Both the position numbers and the translations under genes were made by a program. This document shows, in pieces, positions 14,427 through 22,168 of a stretch of DNA of 24,928 nucleotides. Location of the stretch: assembly GCA_031292735.1 (NCBI GenBank), contig JARLGP010000292.1:1-24928 (forward strand), written 5' to 3'. Within the stretch, counting starts at the first letter, position 1. Every line of letters starts with the position of its first letter. The notes under the pieces are model-generated. The model saw nothing but the letters and a program-made list of their open reading frames with translations, was not told where the DNA came from and did no database searches. This stretch comes from Holophaga sp. Lineage in GTDB: Bacteria; Acidobacteriota; Holophagae; Holophagales; Holophagaceae.

Positions 14427-15320
14427 TCAGGCCAGCAGCGCGGCCATGGCCACGGCGTTGAACTTGGCCTCGGCGGGGTCGGAGCGGGACACCATCACCA
14501 TGGGATGGGTGGCGCCCAGGATCACGCCGGCGAACTTGGCCTGGGCGTAGTAGACCATGCCCTTGGTCACCAGGTTGCCCGCTTCGATGTTGGGCACCAG
14601 GAAGATGTCCACGTCCCCGGACACCTGGCTCTGGAGGTTCTTGTGCCGGGCCGCTTCGGGGCTGATGGCCACGTCCAGGGCGATGGGACCCTCCACCACG
14701 CAGGACGGGAAGGCCCCGGCCTGCCAGTCCTGCACCAGGGCCTGGGCGTCCACGGTGGCCGGCATCTTGGGGCTCACCTGCTCGTTGGCGCACAGCACGG
14801 CCACCTTGGGCGTGGCGATCCCCATCCGGCCCAGGGCGGCCAGGGCGTTGCCCAGGATCGAGCGCTTCTCCTCCAGGCCGGGCGCGATGTTCATGCCGCC
14901 GTCGGTGTAGAATTCCAGCTTCTTGCGGCCCGGGGTCTCCAGCACCGCCAGGTGGCTCAGCAGCCGCCCGCTGCGCAGGCCGCGCTCGGGATCCAGCGCG
15001 GCGCGAAGGAACACGCTGCTGTTCACCAGCCCCTTCATCAGCACCTGGGCCTCGCCGTCGCGCACCAGGCCCGCGGCCAGCAGGGAGGCCCGGCCCAGGT
15101 CCGCTTCGTGGACGGTCTCCACCTTGCCGCCCAGCTCCAGTTCCTTGACCCAGGGCGCGATGAGGGACTTGTCCCCCACCAGCACCGCCTCGATCAACCC
15201 GGCCTGGACGCCGGCCTGGATGGCTTCCATCACCTCCCGGTCCTGGGCGGCCGCCACCGCGACACGCACCGTTCCGCGACCCTTGGCCGCCGTCCGCAGT
15301 TCCTGGAAATTCCGCAACAT
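14427..15320 (-). CDS. ptb: Phosphate butyryltransferase (phosphotransbutyrylase)
   Basis: A 297-residue acyltransferase that converts acyl-CoA and phosphate into acyl-phosphate and CoA, feeding the adjacent kinase. It has the PTA/PTB fold pattern: VAVAAAQDREVMEAI near the N-terminus, VLVGDKSLI, LMKGLVNSSVFLRAAL, FYTDGGMNIAP, VAVLCANEQVSPKMP and a C-terminal NIEAGNLVTKGMVYYAQAKF with GATHPMVMVSRSD. The ATG at 15320 has AGGAG 5 nt upstream; an in-frame ATG at 15338 is less well placed. It is 14 nt after the end of the butyrate kinase gene. Family enzymes accept butyryl-, isobutyryl- and isovaleryl-CoA, which fits products of the upstream 2-oxoacid oxidoreductase. Confidence 0.94.
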   Translation of the reverse strand: MLRNFQELRTAAKGRGTVRVAVAAAQDREVMEAIQAGVQAGLIEAVLVGDKSLIAPWVKELELGGKVETVHEADLGRASLLAAGLVRDGEAQVLMKGLVNSSVFLRAALDPERGLRSGRLLSHLAVLETPGRKKLEFYTDGGMNIAPGLEEKRSILGNALAALGRMGIATPKVAVLCANEQVSPKMPATVDAQALVQDWQAGAFPSCVVEGPIALDVAISPEAARHKNLQSQVSGDVDIFLVPNIEAGNLVTKGMVYYAQAKFAGVILGATHPMVMVSRSDPAEAKFNAVAMAALLA

Positions 15321-15334
15321 GCTTTCTCCTGCCT

Positions 15335-16393
15335 TCATGAATACAGTTTGGCGGCTTCTTCGCCGTTGAGCACCCGGAGCGCGCCTTCGGCCAGGGCCTC
15401 CAGCTCCTCTTCCCCGGGCAGCACGACGATCGGGGCGATGAACGCCACCCGTTCGGCAACCGCCGCCACCAACTGCTTGGAATAGGCGATGCCGCCGGTG
15501 ATGATGACCCGGTCCACCTGCCCCGCCAGCACCGCGGCCATGGCGCCGATCTCCTTGGCGATCTTGTAGGCCATGGCCTTCAGCACCAGGGCGGCCTGGG
15601 CGTCGCCGGCGGCGGCCCGGGCCTCGGCCTCGCGCACGTCCCGGGTGCCCAGGTGGGCGTAGAGCCCGCCGTTGCCCACGATCCGGCCGAGCATCTCCTT
15701 TTCGCTGTAGCGCCCGGAATAGCACAGCTTGGTCAGGGACAGCGAAGGCAGGCCGGCGCTCCGGGCCGGGGAGAACGGGCCCTCCTCCTCGGCGCCGTTC
15801 ACGTCCACCATCCGCCCCTTGCGGTGGGCGGTGACGGAGACCCCGGTGCCCAGGTGGGCCACCACGAAGTTGCAGTCGAAGTAGCTGCGCCCCAGGCCCG
15901 CCGCGGTGCGCCGGGCCACCGCCTTGCTGTTGAGGGCATGGGAGTAGCTGAGCCGGGGCAGTTCCGGAAGCCCGGAGATGCGGGCCTCCGGTTCCAGTTC
16001 GTCCACCGAGACCGGGTCGACGATGAAGGCGGGGATGCCCAGGCTCCCGGCCAGCCGGTCCGCCAGGATGGCGCCCAGGTTGGAGGCGTGTTCCCGGGCC
16101 GTCTCCAGGTCGGCGAGCATCCGCGCGTTGACCGCGTAGGTGCCTCCTTCCAGGGGCTTGAGCAGCCCGCCCCGGCCCACCACGGCGGACAGGCTGTTCA
16201 GCGCCAGCCCGGCATCGGCCAGGGCCGCGAGGATCAGGTCCAGGCGGTACTGGAGCTGGTCCACCACCCGCTTGAAGTGGTCCAGGGAAGCACCCTGGTG
16301 TTCCACCGAGGTCTTCAGGAAGACCTCGGCGTCGTCGAACACCGCGATCTTGGTGGAGGTGGCGCCCGGATTCAGGGCCAGAATGCGTTTCAT
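15335..16393 (-). CDS. buk: Butyrate kinase
   Basis: A 352-residue kinase of the acetate/butyrate kinase (ASKHA) family, making ATP from butyryl- or branched-chain acyl-phosphate. Landmarks: LALNPGATSTKIAVF at the N-terminus, VGRGGLLKPLEGGTYAVN (about 92-109), the phosphate loop VVAHLGTGVSVTAH, VDVNGAEEEGPFSPARSAGLP, and RVIITGGIAYSKQLV near the C-terminus. Length and order match family members without gaps. AGGAG lies 8 nt upstream of the ATG at 16393. It starts 10 nt after the iorAB stop, so ior-buk-ptb form one transcription unit that could couple 2-oxoacid oxidation to substrate-level phosphorylation. Confidence 0.95.
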   Translation of the reverse strand: MKRILALNPGATSTKIAVFDDAEVFLKTSVEHQGASLDHFKRVVDQLQYRLDLILAALADAGLALNSLSAVVGRGGLLKPLEGGTYAVNARMLADLETAREHASNLGAILADRLAGSLGIPAFIVDPVSVDELEPEARISGLPELPRLSYSHALNSKAVARRTAAGLGRSYFDCNFVVAHLGTGVSVTAHRKGRMVDVNGAEEEGPFSPARSAGLPSLSLTKLCYSGRYSEKEMLGRIVGNGGLYAHLGTRDVREAEARAAAGDAQAALVLKAMAYKIAKEIGAMAAVLAGQVDRVIITGGIAYSKQLVAAVAERVAFIAPIVVLPGEEELEALAEGALRVLNGEEAAKLYS

Positions 16394-16403
16394 GGGGAGT
16401 CTC

Positions 16404-18887
16404 CTAGGCCCGGCCGGCGTTGAAGGCGGCGAAGTTGGCGGCCCACACGGCAGGCTTGGGGTTGACCTTCTGCAGCGCCTTCCACCACATTTCCACCGGG
16501 AACTGGTCGAACGGGGTGAGCCGGCTCAGGATGCCCATGAGGATCACGTTGGCGATGCGGCCGGTGGGATCACCGAGCTCCACCGCCTGCTTGAGCGGGT
16601 CCACCTCCACCAGCCGGTACGGGGCGAGGATCTTGCGCAGCTCGGCGTCGCTGGGGTAGCGGTCGGCCGCCATGCCCTCGGGCAGGATCCGGGTGTCGGC
16701 CATGAGCACGGTGCCGCCGGGCTTGAGCAGGTCGAGGAATTCCGGACGCAGCACTTCGCTCTTTTCCATGACGATGAGGCAGTCCACCGTGCCGGGCAGC
16801 TGCACCGGGCTGACCACGTCGCCGCAGCCGAAGGTGCTGATCACCGGGCCGCCCATCTGGGCCATGCCGTGGGTGTCACCCTTGACGATGTTGCGCTCGC
16901 CGTAGCCGGCCTGCTCGGCCAGCTTGGTGAGCACCCGGCCGAAGAACAGGTTGCCCTGCCCGCCCACGCCGCGGATGGCCAGGGACAGCCGGGCCGGCAG
17001 CTTGGCCTTGGGGGTTTCCGGAAGCAGTTCCGGCGGCGGCGGGAACACCACCCCCACCTTCTGGCCCAGCTCCTTCAGGCTGATCGGCTGCAGCACCTTG
17101 GTGGGGCACATCTGGGAGCAGGCGGGCACGTGGCCGCCGCAGCCGGAGCAGAGGTTGGTCACCACCGGCACCTGGTCGGCGCCCAGTTCCAGGCCCGGGC
17201 AGATCAGGCAGAGGCCGCACTTCTTGCAGGCGTCCGGATCCACCAGGACCCGCTGCTTGCTGGCCTTGCTCTTCTTGAGGCAGGCGCCGTCGCGCACCAC
17301 GATGGTGGTGAACGCGCCCTTCGCGGCCTCGGCCAGGGCGCTCTTGAGGGTGGCGCGGATCGCCTTGCGGTCGTAGGCGCCGATCACTTCCACCTTGGCC
17401 CCGTGGGCGGCCAGGGACGCGGGCAGATCGAAGCGGATGGCCTGGTCGGCCAGGTTGGCGGGCGAAGTGGGCGAAGGCTGGCCGCCGGTCATGGCGGTCC
17501 ATTCGTTGTCCAGGATCACCTGCACCCCGGGGGTGTTGCGGTAGACGGCGTTGCGGGTGCCGGCCATGCCGGTGTGGCATTCGGTGCTGTCGCCGATGAT
17601 GCTGATGCACCGGCCCGCCTGCTCGGGACGGGACAGCACGTAGCCCATGCGCTGGCTTTCGCTGGCGCCCATGGCCAGCGCAGTGTCCATGGCGTTCATG
17701 AAGTAGAGCAGGGCGTTGCAGCCGATGTCGCCGAAGGCGGCGTCCAGCTGGCCCTTGCCCTTCATGGCGGCCACTTCGTGGGCGAACAGCCGGTATGGAC
17801 AGCCCGGGCAGATGAGCGGGGGCCGGCTAAGGGCCGGCAGCGAGCTGGCGGTGGCGGGCAGTTCCAGGCCCAGCAGCTCGGCCACCAGGGCCGGGCTCCA
17901 TTCGGTCAGCTTGCTGTAGGGCGCCTTGCCGCGCACCTTCAGGCCGGCCCCTTCCATGGCCTCCTGGAGGAAGCGGTAGCCGTCCTCGATGACCAGGACC
18001 TCGCCCTTGACGGACTTGCAGAATTCGCTGATCAGGCCCATGGGCAGGGGGTTGGAGAAGGCCAGGGACAGCACGTCCAGGTCCAGGCCGTGGGCCGTCA
18101 TCACCTCGCGCAGGTACAGGTCGCACACGCCGTAGGTGACCACGCCCAGCTTGCCGGAACCCTTGCGCCAGTGGTTGAGCGGGCTCTGCTCCACCATGGC
18201 CTGCAGCGCGGGCATGCGCTCGTCCATGACGGTGTCGTAGGACTTGCGGGCGATGTTGGGCAGCACGTTGAAGGACCGCAGGCTGGCCGGCATGGGCACC
18301 GGCTCCCGGCGCTCGGCCGAGGCCAGGCGCACCAGGCCCTCGCTGTGGCAGAGCGCGCCGCTGGGCATGACCACCACCTGGGTCCTGAAGTCCCGGGCCA
18401 GCGCCACCGCGATGGCCGGCGCGTCGTGCATCTCCTGGTGGTTGCGCGGCTCGAAGACCGGCACGAAGCAGCTCTTGAACAGGTAGCGCGGATCCACCAG
18501 GTGCTGGGTGGAGCTGGGCGTGAAATCACTGGCGATGTAGTAGATCAGCGCGCCCCGCTGCTGGGTGAAGGCGGCGCCGCTGGTGAACACGTCGCCCGCC
18601 TGGAACAGGCCGGGGATCTTCATGGTGACCACGCAATCCCGCCCGGCCAGGGTGTGCCCGTGGCCCACCGCCGCGGCGGTGGCCTCGTTCACCGACCAGC
18701 CCACGGTGATCAGGTCCTGGACTTCGGCCAGGCCGCGGTCGATGACTTCCGAACTGGGGGTGCCGGGGTAGCCGTCCGCGGCATGGATGCCGCTTCGCAC
18801 GCAACCGACCGCGAAGGCGATGTTCCCCTGGACGACTTCGGCCTGCCCGTCGGGGGCGTGACACAATTGGCTTATGGGATTGCTCAT
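16404..18887 (-). CDS. iorAB: Indolepyruvate-type 2-oxoacid:ferredoxin oxidoreductase, fused alpha and beta subunits
   Basis: An 827-residue fusion of IorA and IorB. The first part (about 1-540) is the thiamine-diphosphate oxidoreductase, with GYPGTPSSEVID near residue 40, CPGCPYRLFAHE (about 355), GDIGCNALL and the diphosphate region IIGDSTECHTGMAGTRNAV. Residues 565-620 carry ferredoxin-type cysteines (CKKCGLCLICPG and CSGCGGHVPACSQMCP). The last 190 residues are the gamma-type domain (AIRGVGGQGNLFFGRVL, GDTHGMAQMGGPV). The known reaction is 2-oxoacid + CoA + oxidised ferredoxin to acyl-CoA + CO2 + reduced ferredoxin, with aryl-pyruvates as classical substrates. The neighbouring buk and ptb suggest branched-chain or aryl acyl-CoA products (inference). 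AGGAG precedes the ATG at 18887. The IorA/IorB pair is usually encoded by two genes; the fusion joins them after the ferredoxin domain. Confidence 0.93.
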   Translation of the reverse strand: MSNPISQLCHAPDGQAEVVQGNIAFAVGCVRSGIHAADGYPGTPSSEVIDRGLAEVQDLITVGWSVNEATAAAVGHGHTLAGRDCVVTMKIPGLFQAGDVFTSGAAFTQQRGALIYYIASDFTPSSTQHLVDPRYLFKSCFVPVFEPRNHQEMHDAPAIAVALARDFRTQVVVMPSGALCHSEGLVRLASAERREPVPMPASLRSFNVLPNIARKSYDTVMDERMPALQAMVEQSPLNHWRKGSGKLGVVTYGVCDLYLREVMTAHGLDLDVLSLAFSNPLPMGLISEFCKSVKGEVLVIEDGYRFLQEAMEGAGLKVRGKAPYSKLTEWSPALVAELLGLELPATASSLPALSRPPLICPGCPYRLFAHEVAAMKGKGQLDAAFGDIGCNALLYFMNAMDTALAMGASESQRMGYVLSRPEQAGRCISIIGDSTECHTGMAGTRNAVYRNTPGVQVILDNEWTAMTGGQPSPTSPANLADQAIRFDLPASLAAHGAKVEVIGAYDRKAIRATLKSALAEAAKGAFTTIVVRDGACLKKSKASKQRVLVDPDACKKCGLCLICPGLELGADQVPVVTNLCSGCGGHVPACSQMCPTKVLQPISLKELGQKVGVVFPPPPELLPETPKAKLPARLSLAIRGVGGQGNLFFGRVLTKLAEQAGYGERNIVKGDTHGMAQMGGPVISTFGCGDVVSPVQLPGTVDCLIVMEKSEVLRPEFLDLLKPGGTVLMADTRILPEGMAADRYPSDAELRKILAPYRLVEVDPLKQAVELGDPTGRIANVILMGILSRLTPFDQFPVEMWWKALQKVNPKPAVWAANFAAFNAGRA

Positions 18888-18935
18888 GGGAAACTCCTGG
18901 TGTTGAACGATTTTTCGCCAGGGGCTGAGGCTAAA

Positions 18936-18953
18936 ATGTAGCCGCCACTACAT
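18936..18953 (-). promoter_or_regulatory. Perfect dyad upstream of iorAB, Crp-like geometry
   Basis: ATGTAG-N6-CTACAT lies 49 bp before the iorAB start. The half-site/6-nt/half-site layout is that of Crp-family operators, but the half-site differs from both Crp (TGTGA) and Fnr (TTGAT). TACATT on the minus strand (18935-18940) is a plausible -10 box overlapping it. A Crp/Fnr-type regulator is encoded immediately upstream. Confidence 0.45.
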
Positions 18954-18996
18954 AACCCGAAAATTGCCGGCTGGGCGACCTCCTGGAGTCGGATTG

Positions 18997-19010
18997 TTGA
19001 TCTAAGTCAC
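18997..19010 (-). promoter_or_regulatory. Fnr/Dnr-like box upstream of iorAB
   Basis: TTGAT-CTAA-GTCAC on the plus strand matches the Fnr/Dnr layout TTGAT/C-N4-ATCAA/GTCAA with one mismatch in the right half. It lies in the 189-bp gap between the regulator gene and iorAB. A close relative (11 of 14 positions identical) lies at 20238-20251. Confidence 0.4.
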
Positions 19011-19076
19011 TGCCGGTCACTGCCGGCCAGGACCGCGCGGGGATCCCGCCGGCCCGAAACAGAAATAAATAAATAA

Positions 19077-19775
19077 TTACCCAGAATGCTTCCCCAGGCC
19101 GCCCAGCCGGCACAAGGCCTGGTAGTCCGCGATATCCAGTTCGCTTTTGATGAAATGACGGATGATGCCCATGTCCTTGAGGCGTCCCACCGCCTTGGTC
19201 ACGGTGACCCGGTGCAGGCCCAGCAGCTTGGCCAGGTCGTTCTGGGTCACGTCGGACTGGATGAGCACCTGGTTGTCGGTGTCGGGCTGGGGCCCCAGCT
19301 TCCAGCGCACGAAGTAGACCAGGATCCGGCACACCCGCACGAAGTAGTCCTGGCTGAGGCTGTCCCGCAGCGAGATCCCGTACATGCGCACGATGTGGCC
19401 GAGCATGCCGATCATCTCGATCAACAGTTCGGGGTGTTCCCGGGCGATGACGCCTTCCACCGTTTCCCGGTGGAAGAAGTACAACACACAGGGGGTCCGG
19501 GCCCACACCGAGGCTTCGCCGGTGACCCCGGTGGAAAAGCAGGAGGCCTCGCCGAACAGGCAGCCCTTGCTCACGCAGTAGAGCAGCTTTTCCGGCCCGT
19601 GCAGGGTGTAGAGCAGGGTGTCAACCTGGCCTTGCTGGATGTAGAAGATGCCGTCGGCCGGAACCTCCATGCCCAGGAGCAGCGCGCCCTTGGGGTGCAC
19701 CTGACGGGTGCCCAGGTGCGTGGCCCGGGCCCAGGCCGGGCAGAGGTTCTCGAATACCGGGAACTCGAACTGCAT
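19077..19775 (-). CDS. Crp/Fnr-family transcriptional regulator
   Basis: A 232-residue regulator. Residues about 15-115 form the cyclic-nucleotide-binding-like beta barrel (GIFYIQQGQVDTLLY, GCLFGEASCF). Residues 125-155 are the dimerisation helix. The winged helix at the C-terminus has the helix-turn-helix VTQNDLAKLLGLHRVTVTKAVGRLKDMGII. The recognition helix (RVTVTKAV) is neither the Crp (RETVGR) nor the Fnr (VETISR) form, so the target motif should differ. The Arg and Ser of the cAMP-binding pocket are not evident. Cysteines (C12, C67, C71, C78) occur in the sensor domain but not in the Fnr pattern. The ATG at 19775 begins 2 nt after the tautomerase stop and lacks its own ribosome-binding site, so it is translationally coupled. 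It is next to iorAB and may control it. Confidence 0.92.
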   Translation of the reverse strand: MQFEFPVFENLCPAWARATHLGTRQVHPKGALLLGMEVPADGIFYIQQGQVDTLLYTLHGPEKLLYCVSKGCLFGEASCFSTGVTGEASVWARTPCVLYFFHRETVEGVIAREHPELLIEMIGMLGHIVRMYGISLRDSLSQDYFVRVCRILVYFVRWKLGPQPDTDNQVLIQSDVTQNDLAKLLGLHRVTVTKAVGRLKDMGIIRHFIKSELDIADYQALCRLGGLGKHSG

Positions 19776-19777
19776 GG

Positions 19778-20149
19778 TCAGGTGCGGACGCTGGTGGCCT
19801 TGAAGTACCCGGCCTTGCGCATGTCGGTCAGCTCCACCGTCAGGTCGCATTGCCGGTCCTGCAGCGTGAGCCGGAAGTGTTCCTTGAGCAGTTCCAGGGC
19901 GGCGGTGCCGATCCGGGCCAGGGCCTCGGGGTCCCTGCCCTCCAGCAGCCGGATGGTGAGGTGGGCGAAGGCGTAGCTGGGGTCGCCGTCGGCCATGCGG
20001 AAGGCCTCGCAGCGGTAGGCCCTGCTCTTGATGTCCTGCAGCCGGCAATGGGCGGTGGCCACCAGCATCGGGTGGAGTTTCCCCCACAGGGGCTGGAAGT
20101 CGGCGGGATCGGCGATGTTGTTGGAATATTCAAGGACGGTGTGCGGCAT
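19778..20149 (-). CDS. 5-carboxymethyl-2-hydroxymuconate isomerase-like tautomerase
   Basis: A 123-residue protein of the CHMI family in the tautomerase superfamily. It begins MPHTVLEYSNNI: the Pro exposed after Met removal is the catalytic base of the superfamily, and the family start is MPHxxxEYSxNI. Further matches are the AYRCEAFRMADGDPSYAFAHL region and GRDPEALARIG. The known enzyme isomerises 5-carboxymethyl-2-hydroxymuconate in homoprotocatechuate degradation. No other gene of that pathway is present, so another substrate or a binding role is possible. GAGGGAA lies 6 nt before the ATG at 20149; a longer frame starting at 20218 is rejected. It is co-operonic with the Crp/Fnr regulator. 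Confidence 0.85.
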   Translation of the reverse strand: MPHTVLEYSNNIADPADFQPLWGKLHPMLVATAHCRLQDIKSRAYRCEAFRMADGDPSYAFAHLTIRLLEGRDPEALARIGTAALELLKEHFRLTLQDRQCDLTVELTDMRKAGYFKATSVRT

Positions 20150-20237
20150 GGCGGTTCCCTCTCGTGGATGGATCGGCCTCCCATTCTCCCCCGGGGCCAA
20201 CAAGCGGGCGCCCATCAAGGGCCGGAAGTTTCGGATT

Positions 20238-20251
20238 TTGACCTAGATCAC
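20238..20251 (-). promoter_or_regulatory. Fnr/Dnr-like box upstream of the tautomerase-regulator operon
   Basis: TTGAC-CTAG-ATCAC on the plus strand, ending 1 bp before the stop codon of the upstream DUF3187 gene. It resembles TTGAT/C-N4-ATCAA, and the element at 18997-19010. It would lie about 90 bp upstream of the tautomerase start. Confidence 0.45.
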
Positions 20252-21187
20252 TCAGAACCGGTAGGTGCTGAAGCCGGTGATCTCCGGGGTGGCGAAGGTG
20301 CCGGCCTTTTCGGTGAACCCGAAGCGCCAGTGCGGGCAGCGCACGTGGCGCAGCACCCAGGTCTGCTGCAGCCCGTACTTGTCCAGCCGCACCAGCTTGG
20401 TGAAGTACGGGGTCTCGTTGTAGGCCAGCGAGACGTCCAGGTTGAAGCCGCGCCAGCGGCCCAGGTCGATGCCCGCCCAGGCCCGCCAGAACTGGCCGCG
20501 GTCGATCACCGCGCGCAGCGGGCTGCCCTTGGGCAGCTGGATGTAGATCTCCTCCCCCTGGGCCCACAGCCGGCCGAAACGGAAGGTGTGCCACACCGCG
20601 GCTCCGGCCATGAAGTTGGTGCCGCCGCTGCTCTGCATGATCCGCTCCCCGCCGGTGGGCAGCTGCACGCTGCCGCCGTAGCGCCCGCCGTTGTCGCCGT
20701 CGCCGAACGGCACCGCGTAGGAGACGTCCAGGCCCTGGATGATGGTGCGCGGGCGGGTGCTGTCGAACACCACCACGCCGTCCCGCACCAGCTGCCACTT
20801 GTCCTGGAACGGCGGAGTCTGGTCGCGGCCGCCCTGGCCCACCCCGATGATGTTGTGCCAGTTCATGATGAGCCGGTCGGCGATCCCGCTGGAGCGGTGG
20901 TCCACCCGGGTGCGCAGGTTGATCCGGCCGGGGCCCAGGCCGGTGGCGAGGTCGGAAACCAGTTCCCAGTCCTCCCCCATCAGCTGGGCGTGGCTCCGGT
21001 TGTCGGGGCTGACGGTGCGGTCCGGGCGGAGGAACTGGTTGGAGACCTCCAGGCCCAGCTGGTTCACCCCCTCCGGCAGGGGTTCGGGAAAGATGGACAG
21101 CCAGGCCAGCCGGTTGGGGTGGGGCGTCTCCTGGGCGCAGGCCGCCAGCGCGGCGGTGAACAGGACGAGAGAGCGGAAGGAGGCCAT
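20252..21187 (-). CDS. Exported DUF3187-like protein
   Basis: A 311-residue exported protein. The N-terminus MASFRSLVLFTAALAACAQE is a signal sequence; LAAC fits a lipobox, although a signal peptidase I site is also possible. The mature part is rich in aromatic and amphipathic strands (GINLRTRVDHRSSG is close to GRINLRTRVDHRSSG, then ADRLIMNWHNIIG, and WAGIDLGRWRGFNLDVSLAY) and ends in a C-terminal aromatic residue (STYRF). These are marks of an outer-membrane beta-barrel. The pattern resembles DUF3187, whose function is unknown. GGAG lies 5 nt before the ATG at 21187. It starts 10 nt after the stop of a six-helix membrane protein gene, so both belong to the kinase operon. Confidence 0.75.
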   Translation of the reverse strand: MASFRSLVLFTAALAACAQETPHPNRLAWLSIFPEPLPEGVNQLGLEVSNQFLRPDRTVSPDNRSHAQLMGEDWELVSDLATGLGPGRINLRTRVDHRSSGIADRLIMNWHNIIGVGQGGRDQTPPFQDKWQLVRDGVVVFDSTRPRTIIQGLDVSYAVPFGDGDNGGRYGGSVQLPTGGERIMQSSGGTNFMAGAAVWHTFRFGRLWAQGEEIYIQLPKGSPLRAVIDRGQFWRAWAGIDLGRWRGFNLDVSLAYNETPYFTKLVRLDKYGLQQTWVLRHVRCPHWRFGFTEKAGTFATPEITGFSTYRF

Positions 21188-21197
21188 GGATCTCCAG

Positions 21198-22130
21198 TCA
21201 TAGGGGCCCGACCTGGGCCCGAAGGCGTTCCAGCAGCGCGCGCAGCCGGGCGTCGTGGCGCAGGAACAGGGCCGCCAGGCGCAGGAACCATCCCAGCAGC
21301 CAGGCATCGGCCAGCACCACCGCCAGTTGCAGAACCAGGACCAGGCAGATCCTGGGAAGGGTGCCGCCGCCCAGCCGCCAGCCCAGGGTCAGCACCAGAA
21401 GGGTGAGGCCGACCCGCACCAGGACGCCGCCCAGGATCAGGGCCAGCCACTGCACCGGGTGCATCCAGAGCCGGCGGAAGCCGAGCCCCAGGTGCGTGCC
21501 CAGCCGGCGCCAGGAGCCCATGCGCCAGCCCGGGTCGGCCCCGGCCCGGCCCAGCCGGCAGAACCACCACTGGAGGAACAGGGCCGAGCAGAAGCCGAGC
21601 CGCACCAGGCCGCCGCCCACCCAATCCAGCCAGCCCAGCCCCTGGATCCCGGTGTTCCCGAGCCAGCCCAGGAGCAGAAGCAGCAGCCCGGCCGGCACCG
21701 CCAGCGGCACCAGGCCGATCGCCAGGGCGTCCAGGAAGCCCCAGCCCCAGGCGCCGAGCCGGGCCGGGAGCCCGATGGCGGCCGCCTGCAGGCGCCAGCC
21801 GGACCACAGCACCCAGAGCATGGCCAGCCCGGCCGCCAGCGGCACCCAGGGCCCGCTCCAGTGGGCGCGCAGCCCGCCGTTGCCCATCAGTTCCCACAGG
21901 TCCCGGGCGGTGAGCAGCTCGCCCCAGTAGTTGGGCAGCGCGCTCCAGCCGGTCAGGCCCCTGAGGTGCAGCGCCCACAAGACATTGCTGAGCAGGGAAA
22001 AGGCCAGCCACCCGGCCATCAGCTGCTGCCCCCAGCGGGAGAATCCGCCGGGACAGGCTTCGACCAGGAAGGACCAGGGTCCGCGGGGGGCGAGGTCGGG
22101 GGTTGGGGAAGGCTTGACGGAAGCGTCCAT
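21198..22130 (-). CDS. Uncharacterised integral membrane protein
   Basis: A 310-residue membrane protein that I do not recognise. About six hydrophobic segments: residues 38-57, 94-113, 128-157, 170-190, 220-250 and 255-285. There is a short polar N-terminus (MDASVKPSPTPDLAPRGPW) and a basic C-terminus (FLRHDARLRALLERLRAQVG). The sequence is very rich in Leu, Gly and Trp with no catalytic motif visible. GGAG lies just before the ATG at 22130. The gene sits 38 nt after the kinase stop and 10 nt before the DUF3187 start. It may be a partner or substrate of the kinase, but nothing in the sequence proves this. Confidence 0.8.
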   Translation of the reverse strand: MDASVKPSPTPDLAPRGPWSFLVEACPGGFSRWGQQLMAGWLAFSLLSNVLWALHLRGLTGWSALPNYWGELLTARDLWELMGNGGLRAHWSGPWVPLAAGLAMLWVLWSGWRLQAAAIGLPARLGAWGWGFLDALAIGLVPLAVPAGLLLLLLGWLGNTGIQGLGWLDWVGGGLVRLGFCSALFLQWWFCRLGRAGADPGWRMGSWRRLGTHLGLGFRRLWMHPVQWLALILGGVLVRVGLTLLVLTLGWRLGGGTLPRICLVLVLQLAVVLADAWLLGWFLRLAALFLRHDARLRALLERLRAQVGPL

Positions 22131-22168
22131 GGGCTCCAAAACGCTATCACGTTTGCCCGGGGTCCCGG

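Noticed and set aside
19038..19050. GCGGG-ATC-CCCGC hairpin after the Crp/Fnr gene as its terminator
   Set aside because: On the minus strand the T-rich stretch precedes the hairpin instead of following it, so a standard terminator is not supported.
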